Position numbers and translations under genes: made by a program. DNA of 59,267 bases from Shewanellaceae bacterium UBA2521 (GTDB lineage: Bacteria > Pseudomonadota > Gammaproteobacteria > Enterobacterales > Shewanellaceae): NCBI GenBank assembly GCA_002341165.1, contig DDNL01000006.1, forward strand, positions 1-59,267. Reading direction: 5' to 3'. Shown piece by piece: positions 8,514-17,557 of the stretch. Within the stretch, counting starts at the first letter, position 1, and each line of letters begins with the position of its first letter. The notes under the pieces were generated by a model. It did no database searches and had not been told where the DNA came from. It worked only from the letters and a program-made list of their open reading frames with translations.

Positions 8514-8542
8514 GTTATATGTGGCATGAGATACATCAACAA
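8514..8542 (-). promoter_or_regulatory. Predicted sigma-70 promoter of the small peptide
   Basis: On the minus strand TTGTTG (8542-8537) and TATAAC (8519-8514) are separated by exactly 17 bp, and the ATG follows 23 bp after the -10 element. Confidence 0.5.
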
Positions 8543-8672
8543 AACTCTCTTGCACATGCAAGGCTAACATACCTTGTACATAAAAATCTGGTGTATTTTA
8601 CAGATTTATTAAATTTTTAACAAAAAGGAAATAAAAAACTGTATCGCAACAAAAAGAGATACATTTATTTGT

Positions 8673-9878
8673 TCAAGATATGTGATGATGACTTACTTTT
8701 TTTGGTTGTTTCATAAAAGATATAAAAAAGAAACCTATCAACACTGATGTAATCAATAAAACAATACCTATATTTTGAATAAAGCTGGTAATAATTAACC
8801 CCAATCCAAGTAAAGTGTAATAACTAAAGCCTAACAAAGCACTTGCGGTGCCTGCGCAAGCTTTATAATGCACCAATGCGTGAGCCAGAAGATGAGGAAT
8901 AGCCAAAGCATAAGCAAGACTCACCCATGCCATAGGTATAATAAATAGCAAACTCTCTTGTAATACATACACACCTAAGCTGCCGACACCTTGGATAAGG
9001 CCTGCAATCAGCATGATACGATTGAAGGCATATTTTTTCTTGACCCAATGGCGATTTAACACACTCCCCACCAATACACCTACAGCAATAACGCCTCCTG
9101 AATAACCCAATAATTGAGATGGAGCTTGTAAAATTTTGAGCATAAAAGGAGCAAGTTGGTAATAGGAGAATAAGCTTATGTTGAAGGCGGCAATTAAGAC
9201 TGTGATATGTCTTATCTGGCTGTCTCGCATCATCCATAGCGCGACCTGTTTCACCGGTATCTTATTCATCTCTAATGGTCTTGTTTCAGGCATAGAGTAA
9301 GCGCTATAACCCAGCAAAACCAGCGCCAGCAAAGCCAAAGCCAGAAATACACCTTGATAGCCATATTTTTGTGTCAGTTCAGAGCCCATCAGCACGCCAA
9401 AGGCTGGACTTAAGGCTATCGCCACACCTATGGTCGCATAAGCTTGAGTGAGCTTCTGAGGGCTAAATAGGTCGCGCATAGCAACTTGGGTGATGACAGA
9501 GCCGACCGCAGCACCGAAAGCAGCCAGTATCCGCGCCAGCAACAAGGTAGAAAAATCGCGACAAAACAGGGCTAAAATCGATGCAAAAGCATATAAGCTC
9601 AATCCTGCTAGAAGTGTAGGCCTACGACCAATTAGGTCAGACAGGCGCCCCCAGAACGCCACACCAAAGGCGAAAGCAACAAAATAGCAAGATAAGGTTT
9701 GTCCTGCCATATTAGGAGGTACTCTAAAAGATTGGGCTATATCAACCAAAGCGGGACTGTAGATAGTTTCTACAATTTGGGGAAACACCATCAAAAGTGT
9801 GGCTAATTTTAGGGTTAAAGGCTTGTACATAGGTTCAAATACTCTACGGCTTAGTATGTCAGAAAGCCATTTTAACAA
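8673..9878 (-). CDS. MFS drug-efflux transporter, Bcr/CflA type
   Basis: About 400 residues with twelve predicted membrane helices. The loop after helix 2 contains the MFS motif GRLSDLIGRRPTLLAG, and helix 4 has the drug-antiporter pattern around LLARILAAFGAAVGSV. Bcr/CflA relatives expel bicyclomycin, chloramphenicol and similar compounds with a proton gradient; the substrate here is unknown. The frame opens with TTG at 9878; an ATG at about 9830 (MYKPLTLK) is a good alternative because helix 1 begins just after it. Neither has a strong ribosome binding site. It is divergent from an AraC-type regulator, which probably controls it. Confidence 0.8.
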   Translation of the reverse strand: MLKWLSDILSRRVFEPMYKPLTLKLATLLMVFPQIVETIYSPALVDIAQSFRVPPNMAGQTLSCYFVAFAFGVAFWGRLSDLIGRRPTLLAGLSLYAFASILALFCRDFSTLLLARILAAFGAAVGSVITQVAMRDLFSPQKLTQAYATIGVAIALSPAFGVLMGSELTQKYGYQGVFLALALLALVLLGYSAYSMPETRPLEMNKIPVKQVALWMMRDSQIRHITVLIAAFNISLFSYYQLAPFMLKILQAPSQLLGYSGGVIAVGVLVGSVLNRHWVKKKYAFNRIMLIAGLIQGVGSLGVYVLQESLLFIIPMAWVSLAYALAIPHLLAHALVHYKACAGTASALLGFSYYTLLGLGLIITSFIQNIGIVLLITSVLIGFFFISFMKQPKKVSHHHIS

Positions 9879-9937
9879 GACACAACATGCTTTTTTTGAT
9901 ATAAAAAGACTTCTTATTGTTCAAAAAGGACAGATGC

Positions 9938-10732
9938 ATGCCTCGTATCAGCGCTGAAGCAAACTTTAACCCAGATGCCTTTGAGCAGGACATATTAGGT
10001 ATTGCCGCCACACTCAGTATCCACGCATCACCTTTACATCAGCATGCAAAAGGACAGTTTCTTGTCGCGCAATCAGGTTGTCTTAAATTTTATAGCGATG
10101 AAAATGGGTGCAAAGCAAGTTATGTACTTCCTCCTTCTCGATTAATGTGGATCCCTGGAGGCGTTGATCATCGCGTACAAGTCCAGCATACAAGCGAGTA
10201 TCGCTCAATTTACTTAGTTCCTTCATTGTGTAATACGCTACCCACTTCTTTTGCTTTGTATCCTATGAATGATCTACTACGAGCTCTCATCGAGCGTATC
10301 AGCCTCACCGACTTTGAAGTGAATTGGCAAGAGCGCCCCTTACAGAGCCTACAACATCTATTTCTTGATGAAGTCGGACGCATACATCATATACCGATTT
10401 CTTTTTTGACTTATCCGCAAGACAAACGTCTCGCATTTTTGACGACCGCAACACACATACCCGCTTTGTATGAACTGGCTCAAACTGTAGGCGCTTCAGA
10501 AAAAACGCTTTCTCGCATTTTTAAAAGAGAAACAGGACTAAGCTATCAACATTGGAAGCAAAGCTGGACGCTTGCACAAGCTGTAGAACGTCTCGCAGCA
10601 CATCAGTCGCTTACCGATATCACTTATGCGCTAGGATTTTCAAGTGAAAGTGCGTTCTGCCATTTTTTTAAAAAGTGGAGCAGATATTCGCCACGTATGT
10701 ATCAGCAAAACTATCTACTCAGCAAAGATTGA
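9938..10732 (+). CDS. AraC-family transcriptional regulator
   Basis: About 264 residues: an N-terminal cupin-like sensor (SPLHQHAKGQFLVAQSG, WIPGGVDHRV) and a C-terminal double helix-turn-helix (LYELAQTVGASEKTLSRIFKRETGLS, then ITYALGFSSESAFCHFFKKW...SPRMYQ). AAGGA seven bases before the ATG at 9938 decides the start. It is divergent from the Bcr/CflA-type efflux gene with about 60 bp between starts, the usual layout for a local regulator that binds the shared promoter. The inducer is not evident. Confidence 0.85.
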   Translation: MPRISAEANFNPDAFEQDILGIAATLSIHASPLHQHAKGQFLVAQSGCLKFYSDENGCKASYVLPPSRLMWIPGGVDHRVQVQHTSEYRSIYLVPSLCNTLPTSFALYPMNDLLRALIERISLTDFEVNWQERPLQSLQHLFLDEVGRIHHIPISFLTYPQDKRLAFLTTATHIPALYELAQTVGASEKTLSRIFKRETGLSYQHWKQSWTLAQAVERLAAHQSLTDITYALGFSSESAFCHFFKKWSRYSPRMYQQNYLLSKD

Positions 10733-10762
10733 AATGGAGTAAGAACCTACGAAATTTAAATG

Positions 10763-11599
10763 TTACTTAAACATATCATCAGGTGTCGGCACAGCAAAAC
10801 CAACATCAGCAACTGAATTACCATCTAAGTCGGTAAAAAGTTCTTGCCGATGACTTTTACCTTCAAAAACAGAAGGATAAGTTTGGTAGTCACGCAAGCC
10901 TTGTGCTGAAGGGCGACCTATAGCTTCTTCGAAAGTACGAGGAAAATGATTAGAACAAATCACTAAAGAGCGACAATTGCTTTTACGGTTACGAATAATA
11001 GTACTGAGCAAAGCTTGCTCTTGATCGCGCAAATTACGCTGATCATATCCCACTTCATCAAGTACCAACAAATCAACATGATAAATTTGTTCAAGAAGCT
11101 TTTTAGAGGGCTCACCACCAGACCACACATGACGCACCAGCTTTGGCCACTGGATCATAATGGCGCTATATTGGCGACGAATATATTCATGGTACAAAGC
11201 ACCTGCGAGCGTGCTTTTACCACGTCCATAAGCACCTAAAAGCATCCAGCATACTCCACCACTTTTTTGATGCTCACTAATGTTTTCACAGCAAATATTG
11301 AGCACGCGAAACGCTGCTAAAAAATCTGCGTCAGGATGAGGCTGATGTAAAAAGCCTTGTACCGCTTCCATCGTCCAAGCAGGGTTGACATCTGAAGACG
11401 TAAGCGTAGCTTGAATACTTTTTTGAGTTTGTTGCTGACGCTCTCGCTTAAGCGTTGCAAAGCGTTGTGCATCTTCTCTTGCGATTGAGTCTTGCAAAGC
11501 TTGACCTGATAAGCTTTTTACGCCTCGATGCTGCATCCTCTGCTGCCACATTTGCATACTTTTTAATTGTGACTGAACCGACTTAGGATCACGACTCAT
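10763..11599 (-). CDS. dnaC: Helicase loader DnaC
   Basis: A product of about 278 residues with an AAA+ domain: Walker A LLGAYGRGKSTLA, Walker B VDLLVLDEVG, and a sensor region (VICSNHFPRTFEEAIG) like DnaC and IstB. The gene overlaps the end of dnaT by 11 bp and the ATG at 11599 has GGAG seven bases upstream, which decides against the longer frame starting at 11650. DnaC loads the replicative helicase DnaB onto DNA, most importantly in PriA-dependent replication restart, handed on by DnaT. IstB of IS21 is a related ATPase, but the neighbouring dnaT-like gene and the absence of IstA favour DnaC. Confidence 0.75.
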   Translation of the reverse strand: MSRDPKSVQSQLKSMQMWQQRMQHRGVKSLSGQALQDSIAREDAQRFATLKRERQQQTQKSIQATLTSSDVNPAWTMEAVQGFLHQPHPDADFLAAFRVLNICCENISEHQKSGGVCWMLLGAYGRGKSTLAGALYHEYIRRQYSAIMIQWPKLVRHVWSGGEPSKKLLEQIYHVDLLVLDEVGYDQRNLRDQEQALLSTIIRNRKSNCRSLVICSNHFPRTFEEAIGRPSAQGLRDYQTYPSVFEGKSHRQELFTDLDGNSVADVGFAVPTPDDMFK

Positions 11600-12254
11600 A
11601 TTTAGACTCCGCTTTAGCAACATGGGCAAAATCACGCTTAATTTTTTCAACCGTTTGCTGATTTAAAGCCGCATACTTAGGCTGATGACTGGTTTGAAAA
11701 CCGACTTGCTCAACTTGTTCGGCTGCTGCTGTAACGGGTGCATGAGCTCTTTGATGCCTTATATGCTGAGCCAATTTTTGCGTCCACACAGAACCGGTTT
11801 CTTGTACCTCTGGACGCGCAATCCAATATACAATAAAACTTTGTAGATCTTCTTGCGATACCTTTTGATCCAGCACACCATATAATCTTAAATAATCTTG
11901 AATTTGTGGTAAAGGTTTCCAAGCTAAATTCATCGGATTTTTTTGTTGGGTGCTTTGAGGACAAAGAGGAAGTAAGACCGTCATACTCTGTGAGGTATCT
12001 TGCGCAATAATATTAAGTAATCGAGTTTGTGCCAACGCATGTAAAGCTGCAGCAATCTTTTGATGATCAGGGACACTCAATTCATCTTTAGCTCGCTCAA
12101 TACCCACTTGCTTTTGGATGGCGTTAAAATCCACCTGAATTTGCGACGAGCCTGAGCGTAAAACTTGCTGCTTTAAATAAAAGGCATAAATCAAGCGTGC
12201 TAAAACCGATAAATGGCGATGCAGCTCAAACTCAGAAAACTCTTGCACATTCAT
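11589..12254 (-). CDS. dnaT: Primosomal protein DnaT-like
   Basis: About 221 residues. The C-terminal half (about 125-185) has the DnaT DNA-binding-domain pattern W.P.....D......GV.....S.EDLQSFIVYWIARPE......WTQKLAQHI. The N-terminal half is less recognisable and probably the oligomerisation part. DnaT binds ssDNA and PriB/PriA and recruits DnaB-DnaC at stalled forks. It lies about 75 bp after ssb and overlaps dnaC, so the three form a replication cluster on the minus strand. Confidence 0.7.
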   Translation of the reverse strand: MNVQEFSEFELHRHLSVLARLIYAFYLKQQVLRSGSSQIQVDFNAIQKQVGIERAKDELSVPDHQKIAAALHALAQTRLLNIIAQDTSQSMTVLLPLCPQSTQQKNPMNLAWKPLPQIQDYLRLYGVLDQKVSQEDLQSFIVYWIARPEVQETGSVWTQKLAQHIRHQRAHAPVTAAAEQVEQVGFQTSHQPKYAALNQQTVEKIKRDFAHVAKAESKYES

Positions 12255-12285
12255 AATCTTCTTCTTTTAACAAATATAAATAGCT

Positions 12286-12308
12286 CAAGCGCAATCCTGT
12301 TGCGCTTG
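12286..12308 (-). terminator. Hairpin between ssb and dnaT
   Basis: CAAGCGCAA (12286-12294) pairs with TTGCGCTTG (12300-12308) around a 5-base loop. There is no strong U-tract, so it may attenuate read-through from ssb into dnaT-dnaC rather than end transcription. Confidence 0.5.
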
Positions 12309-12329
12309 TTCTTACCTTCGATCATACCT

Positions 12330-12914
12330 TTAGAAAGGAATATCGTCATTCCAATCATCGTTTAAGTCTGGCGTAAAAGAATTTGATTCAGCTGGCTTCT
12401 GGTTTTGTTGCATCGGTGCTGCATTTGATTTAGGTGCATTAAAACCTGATTGCGATGCTTGAGGTGTAAACTGACTTCCTTGCTGCTGACCGCCAAACCC
12501 TTGATTTTGTCCACCAAAACCTTGGTTCTGACCTTGACCTTGACCTTGACCTTGATACTGCCCCGATTGACCTTGACCACGACTGTCTAGCATTTGCATA
12601 TCGTTCGCAACCACTTCAGTTGTATAGCGATCTTGTCCCGATTGATCTTGCCATTTACGTGTTTGCAAGCGACCTTCGATATAAACCTTCGAACCTTTAC
12701 GCAAGTATTCACCTGCAACTTCAGCTAAACGACGATACAATACAATACGATGCCACTCGGTACGCTCTTGCTGTTGACCTTGTTGGTCTTTCCAAGACTC
12801 TGATGTGGCAACCGTGATGTTTGCCACTGCATTTTGGTTAGCCATATAGCGCACTTCTGGGTCTTGCCCTAAATTTCCCACTAAAATAACTTTATTTACA
12901 CCACGACTTGCCAT
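12330..12914 (-). CDS. ssb: Single-stranded DNA-binding protein
   Basis: About 194 residues. An N-terminal OB fold (MASRGVNKVILVGNLGQDPE...TEWHRIV) is followed by a Gln/Gly-rich flexible linker and the acidic tip DDDIPF-type tail (WNDDIPF), which docks SSB partner proteins. GGAG six bases before the ATG at 12914 fixes the start; the longer TTG frame is rejected. It coats ssDNA in replication, repair and restart, fitting its place ahead of dnaT-dnaC and next to uvrA. No SOS box was seen between it and uvrA. Confidence 0.95.
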   Translation of the reverse strand: MASRGVNKVILVGNLGQDPEVRYMANQNAVANITVATSESWKDQQGQQQERTEWHRIVLYRRLAEVAGEYLRKGSKVYIEGRLQTRKWQDQSGQDRYTTEVVANDMQMLDSRGQGQSGQYQGQGQGQGQNQGFGGQNQGFGGQQQGSQFTPQASQSGFNAPKSNAAPMQQNQKPAESNSFTPDLNDDWNDDIPF

Positions 12915-12941
12915 GAATTTCTCCAAATCTTTTGTTTATAT

Positions 12942-14309
12942 CTAACATGATCCGACTAAAGCTTGTGCTTTACGGATATCAAATTGTTCATTTACTTTTA
13001 AATATGCTGCTTTTTCTGACGGTACAACAATGGCCTCAGCCACGCCTGTAAGCTGATTAAGTTGCTCAAGCATATGTTGGGCAGCACGTTTGTCTAGAGT
13101 GCTGGTTGTCAATGTACAGCTTTTGAGCGTTGCATCGCTTTTCATACCTTGCGTTATAACAAGCCAACAAAGTAAAAGCAATGCAATACATTGTAACACA
13201 GTATGCACGCCAAAATACTGGTAGATTGCGCCAGCTAAAAGACCACCAAAAAACGCACCTAAAAATTGACAGCTCGAATAAATCCCCATTGCTGAACCTT
13301 TGGCTCCAACAGGACAAGTTTTCGAAATCAAACTCGGTAAAGAAGCTTCTAAATAATTAAAGCCTGTAAAAAAGACAATCGTCGCTCCGGTTAAACTGAT
13401 GATGTTCTGTGTGTCATAGAGCATCCACATCAATGCTGTAAAGAGCAACATAATGGCAAAACGAAACAAAGGCAACATCGCTTTATACTTCACCGCCATC
13501 AGCACCATAGGTACCATGAATAAAAGTGAAGCGACAAAAGCAGGAAAATAAAGTTTCCAGTGCGCTTCTCGAGCAAAACCTGCGTCAACAAAAGCCATAG
13601 GCAGCACGACAAATAATGCCGTAAGCAATAGATGTAAAACAAAAATACCAAAATTTAAACGTAAGAGCTGAGGATTGCGTAACATATCTTTGATTTTTTC
13701 AGGTGCTGCTACCGTATCACCAACAGGCGCTTTGGTCATAGGCGTAGGGACAACCCAAGCAACAATGCCAAGACTTATCAAAGCCAGAGCTGCTGTCATC
13801 AAAAACAATCCTGATAAACCTATGATTTGAACAAGATAAGAGCCTAAAAATAGAGACAATGCAAAGGAAAAACCGATACAAGCACCTATAGTAGCCATTA
13901 CTTTAACGCGCTGTTCATCACGACTGAGATCGGCGGCCATCGCTAAAATAGCACTGGACACAGCACCCATACCTTGCAGGATACGCCCTGCAACCACACC
14001 ATAGATAGAATCGGCCATAGCAGCAATGATAGAACCTAAAGCAAACACGAGAAGTCCTGCGATAATTACAGGTTTGCGCCCATATTTATCAGATAAAATA
14101 CCCATTGGAATTTGTAGTAAGGCTTGCGTAAAACCATAAGCACCTATCGCCAAGCCTATCCAAAAAGGGGTCACACCTGTTAAATGTTGGCTGTACGTAG
14201 CCAATACAGGCAAAATAATGAATAAGCCCATCATTCTAAAACCAAATACACTGGCTAACGAAAGTGCCACTTTTTTCTCAAGCTTTGATAGTTTTTCGAC
14301 CGTAGCCAT
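12942..14309 (-). CDS. yajR: MFS transporter, YajR type
   Basis: 455 residues: twelve MFS helices with the motif GILSDKYGRKPVIIAG after helix 2, followed by a soluble C-terminal domain of about 65 residues (LNQLTGVAEAIVVPSEKAAYLKV...) like the ferredoxin-fold YAM domain of YajR. The substrate of the family is not settled; a proton-driven drug or metabolite exporter is likely. The order uvrA / MFS / ssb is common in gammaproteobacteria. It ends about 27 bp before ssb and may share its transcript. Confidence 0.8.
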   Translation of the reverse strand: MATVEKLSKLEKKVALSLASVFGFRMMGLFIILPVLATYSQHLTGVTPFWIGLAIGAYGFTQALLQIPMGILSDKYGRKPVIIAGLLVFALGSIIAAMADSIYGVVAGRILQGMGAVSSAILAMAADLSRDEQRVKVMATIGACIGFSFALSLFLGSYLVQIIGLSGLFLMTAALALISLGIVAWVVPTPMTKAPVGDTVAAPEKIKDMLRNPQLLRLNFGIFVLHLLLTALFVVLPMAFVDAGFAREAHWKLYFPAFVASLLFMVPMVLMAVKYKAMLPLFRFAIMLLFTALMWMLYDTQNIISLTGATIVFFTGFNYLEASLPSLISKTCPVGAKGSAMGIYSSCQFLGAFFGGLLAGAIYQYFGVHTVLQCIALLLLCWLVITQGMKSDATLKSCTLTTSTLDKRAAQHMLEQLNQLTGVAEAIVVPSEKAAYLKVNEQFDIRKAQALVGSC

Positions 14310-14515
14310 AACCTTTTCCCAAAAGAAACTGAAACTAAGCGCATAATACCTAAAAATAAGTATTCAAGCTACTTTATCTTATGAAATAAAAAATACACTC
14401 AACTTTATCTAAATTAATCTAACTTAGTGATAAATGAAGTAAAAATTAGGATAGAATACATTTCTATGTAATAATTAAATCCAACTTGTTGCAATGGATA
14501 AATAAGTGTGTCGTG

Positions 14516-17350
14516 ATGAATAAAATTGAAGTTCGTGGTGCACGAACCCACAACTTAAAAAATATTAACCTTAATATTCCGCGTGATCAACTCATCGTGA
14601 TCACAGGCCTTTCTGGCTCAGGTAAATCCTCACTCGCTTTTGATACTTTATATGCTGAAGGGCAAAGACGCTATGTTGAATCTTTGTCTGCTTACGCACG
14701 TCAATTTTTAAGTTTAATGGAGAAGCCTGATGTCGACCATATTGAAGGTTTAAGTCCTGCAATCTCGATCGAGCAAAAATCTACATCTCATAATCCACGC
14801 TCAACTGTAGGTACAATCACCGAGGTACATGATTATCTACGCTTGCTATTTGCTCGCGTCGGAGAGCCTCGATGCCCCACACATGATGAACCTCTCACGG
14901 CACAAACGGTTTCTCAAATGGTCGATCGCGTGTTAGAGCTTGAAAGCGAGAGCAAACAGATGTTGCTTGCACCTGTTGTGCGCAACCGCAAAGGTGAACA
15001 TACACAGCTGCTTGAATCTTTCCATGCACAAGGTTTTATACGTGCTCGTATTGATGGTGACTTATATGATTTATCCGATCCACCAGCTCTAGATCTACAC
15101 ACTAAACATACCATTGAAATTGTGATTGATCGCTTTAAAGTTCGACCTGAACTCCAACAACGTTTGGCTGAATCTTTTGAAACTGCGCTTGAACTCGCGC
15201 AAGGTATTGCTTATGTGCAATCTATGGACAACCCTCAAGATCAACCCTTAGTTTTTTCAGCTAACTTTGCTTGTCCGCAATGTGGTTACGCCATCTCTGA
15301 ACTAGAGCCTCGTATTTTCTCTTTTAATAATCCAGCAGGTGCCTGCCAAACTTGTGATGGTTTAGGTATGCAGCAGTTTTTTGATGAAGAGCGTGTTATC
15401 AGCCATAGCGAATTATCTCTCGCAGGAGGCGCGATTAAAGGCTGGGATCGTCGTAGTTTCTACTATTTTCAAATGCTCAAATCGTTGAGCCAACATTATA
15501 AATTTGATATTGAAAAGCCTTATTCAAGCTTGGAAGCTAAAGTGAAAAAGAAGCTACTTTATGGTTCAGGAAAAGAAAAAATTGAGTTTCGCTATGTCAA
15601 TGATCGTGGCGATGTGATCAAACGTCACCACCCTTTTGAAGGCATACTCCATAACATGGAAAGACGCTATCATGAATCTGAGTCTAATGCGGTCAGAGAA
15701 GAGTTAGCAAAGTACATGAGCACTTCAACTTGTCGTAGTTGTGATGGCGCACGCTTACGAGAAGAAGCACGTCATGTCTTTATTGATCGCATGACGTTAC
15801 CTACGCTCTGCGAAATGCCTATTGCTGAGGCCCATCATTACTTTTCCACCTTACACCTTGAAGGGAAAAGAGGCCAGATTGCAGAGAAAATATTGAAGGA
15901 GATTCAAGATCGTCTTGGCTTTTTAGTCAATGTAGGTTTGAATTACTTATCTTTATCACGCTCTGCTGAAACTTTATCAGGCGGTGAAGCGCAGCGGATT
16001 CGACTTGCATCGCAAATTGGTGCTGGGCTTGTAGGCGTGATGTATGTCCTAGACGAGCCTTCAATTGGTTTGCATCAAAGAGATAACGAACGCTTACTCT
16101 CCACCTTAACCAGACTACGCGACTTAGGTAACACTGTGATTGTCGTCGAGCATGATGAAGATGCTATCCGCGAAGCGGATCATATTATTGATATTGGGCC
16201 CGGTGCTGGCGTGCATGGAGGACAAGTCATTGCTAGTGGTGTATTACAAGATATAGTCAATAACAAAGACTCTTTAACGGGACAATACCTAAGCGGTACC
16301 AAAAAGATTGAAGTACCAAAGCAACGCCATACAGCAGATCCTGAGCGTTATATTGAGATTATTGCTGCTTCGGGTAATAACTTGAAAGATGTCGATGTAC
16401 AGATTCCCCTTGGTATCATGACCTGTATCACGGGAGTATCTGGATCAGGTAAATCTACGTTAATTAACGAAACGCTCTACCCTATTGCGCATGAATGGCT
16501 CAATGGTGCCTCGCCCGATAAAGTAGCACCCCATCAAAAATGCGAAGGTTTAGAACACTGCGATAAAGTTGTAGATATCGATCAAAGCCCTATTGGTCGT
16601 ACCCCTCGTTCTAATCCCGCAACCTACACAGGTATTTTCACACCGATTCGAGAACTGTTTGCTCAAACACAGGAAGCTCGAGCCCGCGGTTACAAACCTG
16701 GTCGTTTCTCTTTTAATGTAAAGGGAGGACGCTGTGAAGCTTGCCAAGGTGATGGACTCATTAAAGTCGAAATGCACTTTTTACCAGATGTCTATGTTCC
16801 TTGCGATAACTGTAAAGGTAAGCGCTATAATCGCGAAACGCTGGAAGTTATCTACAAAGGTAAAAATATCCATCAGGTACTTGATATGACTGTTGAAGAG
16901 GCGCGCACCTTTTTCGATGCGATTCCTGCGGTCGCGCGTAAGCTACAAACCCTTATTGATGTAGGCTTGAGCTACATCCGCCTTGGGCAAAGTGCAACCA
17001 CCTTATCAGGCGGTGAAGCGCAACGGGTTAAACTGGCAAAAGAGCTGTCTAAACGCGACACAGGAAAAACCTTATATATTCTCGATGAACCCACAACTGG
17101 GCTGCATTTTGCCGATATTCAGATGCTTCTTGATGTACTGCATCGCTTAAGAGACCAAGGTAATACCATTGTCGTCATCGAGCATAACCTCGATGTGATC
17201 AAAACTGCCGACTGGATCATTGATTTAGGCCCTGAAGGAGGCTCTGGAGGAGGGGAAATCCTAATCTGTGGTACACCGGAAACCGTTGCACAATGTGAAT
17301 CATCACACACAGGGCGATTTCTTAAGCCTCTTTTAACGGTTCATCATTAG
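14516..17350 (+). CDS. uvrA: Excinuclease ABC subunit A
   Basis: About 944 residues, normal for UvrA. Two ABC ATPase modules are seen: Walker A GLSGSGKSSLAF near residue 31 with signature LSGGEAQRIRLA, and Walker A GVSGSGKSTL near 640 with a second LSGGEAQRVKLA. Zinc modules are CPQC...CQTC and CEAC...CDNC. UvrA dimers scan DNA for bulky lesions and load UvrB in nucleotide excision repair. The frame could start at a TTG (14486), but MNKIEVRGARTHNL at 14516 matches the family N-terminus. No LexA-type CTGT-N8-ACAG box was seen upstream. Confidence 0.97.
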   Translation: MNKIEVRGARTHNLKNINLNIPRDQLIVITGLSGSGKSSLAFDTLYAEGQRRYVESLSAYARQFLSLMEKPDVDHIEGLSPAISIEQKSTSHNPRSTVGTITEVHDYLRLLFARVGEPRCPTHDEPLTAQTVSQMVDRVLELESESKQMLLAPVVRNRKGEHTQLLESFHAQGFIRARIDGDLYDLSDPPALDLHTKHTIEIVIDRFKVRPELQQRLAESFETALELAQGIAYVQSMDNPQDQPLVFSANFACPQCGYAISELEPRIFSFNNPAGACQTCDGLGMQQFFDEERVISHSELSLAGGAIKGWDRRSFYYFQMLKSLSQHYKFDIEKPYSSLEAKVKKKLLYGSGKEKIEFRYVNDRGDVIKRHHPFEGILHNMERRYHESESNAVREELAKYMSTSTCRSCDGARLREEARHVFIDRMTLPTLCEMPIAEAHHYFSTLHLEGKRGQIAEKILKEIQDRLGFLVNVGLNYLSLSRSAETLSGGEAQRIRLASQIGAGLVGVMYVLDEPSIGLHQRDNERLLSTLTRLRDLGNTVIVVEHDEDAIREADHIIDIGPGAGVHGGQVIASGVLQDIVNNKDSLTGQYLSGTKKIEVPKQRHTADPERYIEIIAASGNNLKDVDVQIPLGIMTCITGVSGSGKSTLINETLYPIAHEWLNGASPDKVAPHQKCEGLEHCDKVVDIDQSPIGRTPRSNPATYTGIFTPIRELFAQTQEARARGYKPGRFSFNVKGGRCEACQGDGLIKVEMHFLPDVYVPCDNCKGKRYNRETLEVIYKGKNIHQVLDMTVEEARTFFDAIPAVARKLQTLIDVGLSYIRLGQSATTLSGGEAQRVKLAKELSKRDTGKTLYILDEPTTGLHFADIQMLLDVLHRLRDQGNTIVVIEHNLDVIKTADWIIDLGPEGGSGGGEILICGTPETVAQCESSHTGRFLKPLLTVHH

Positions 17351-17353
17351 GTT

Positions 17354-17398
17354 TATGCTGGCTAAAATGGGTTATAGGTCAAACAATAAGCCAGCATA
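17354..17398 (+). terminator. Hairpin after uvrA
   Basis: TATGCTGGCT (17354-17363) pairs with AGCCAGCATA (17389-17398) across a 25-base loop, four bases after the uvrA stop. The U-tract is absent, so terminator activity is uncertain. Confidence 0.4.
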
Positions 17399-17557
17399 GT
17401 ACACAATCTCTTTTATGACTTTAGTTCCTATGCTAGAATACACCGTTTGCATAGCCGAGATTATATTACACGGCGCTCTTTAGAAGTGGTAATGATATAT
17501 GATTTTGGCTTTTTATTTAAATAACGATGGTTCAAAACCATTAAAAGGCTAGGTCAG

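Noticed and set aside
14310..14515. LexA/SOS box upstream of uvrA
   Set aside because: No CTGT-N8-ACAG match was found in this interval.
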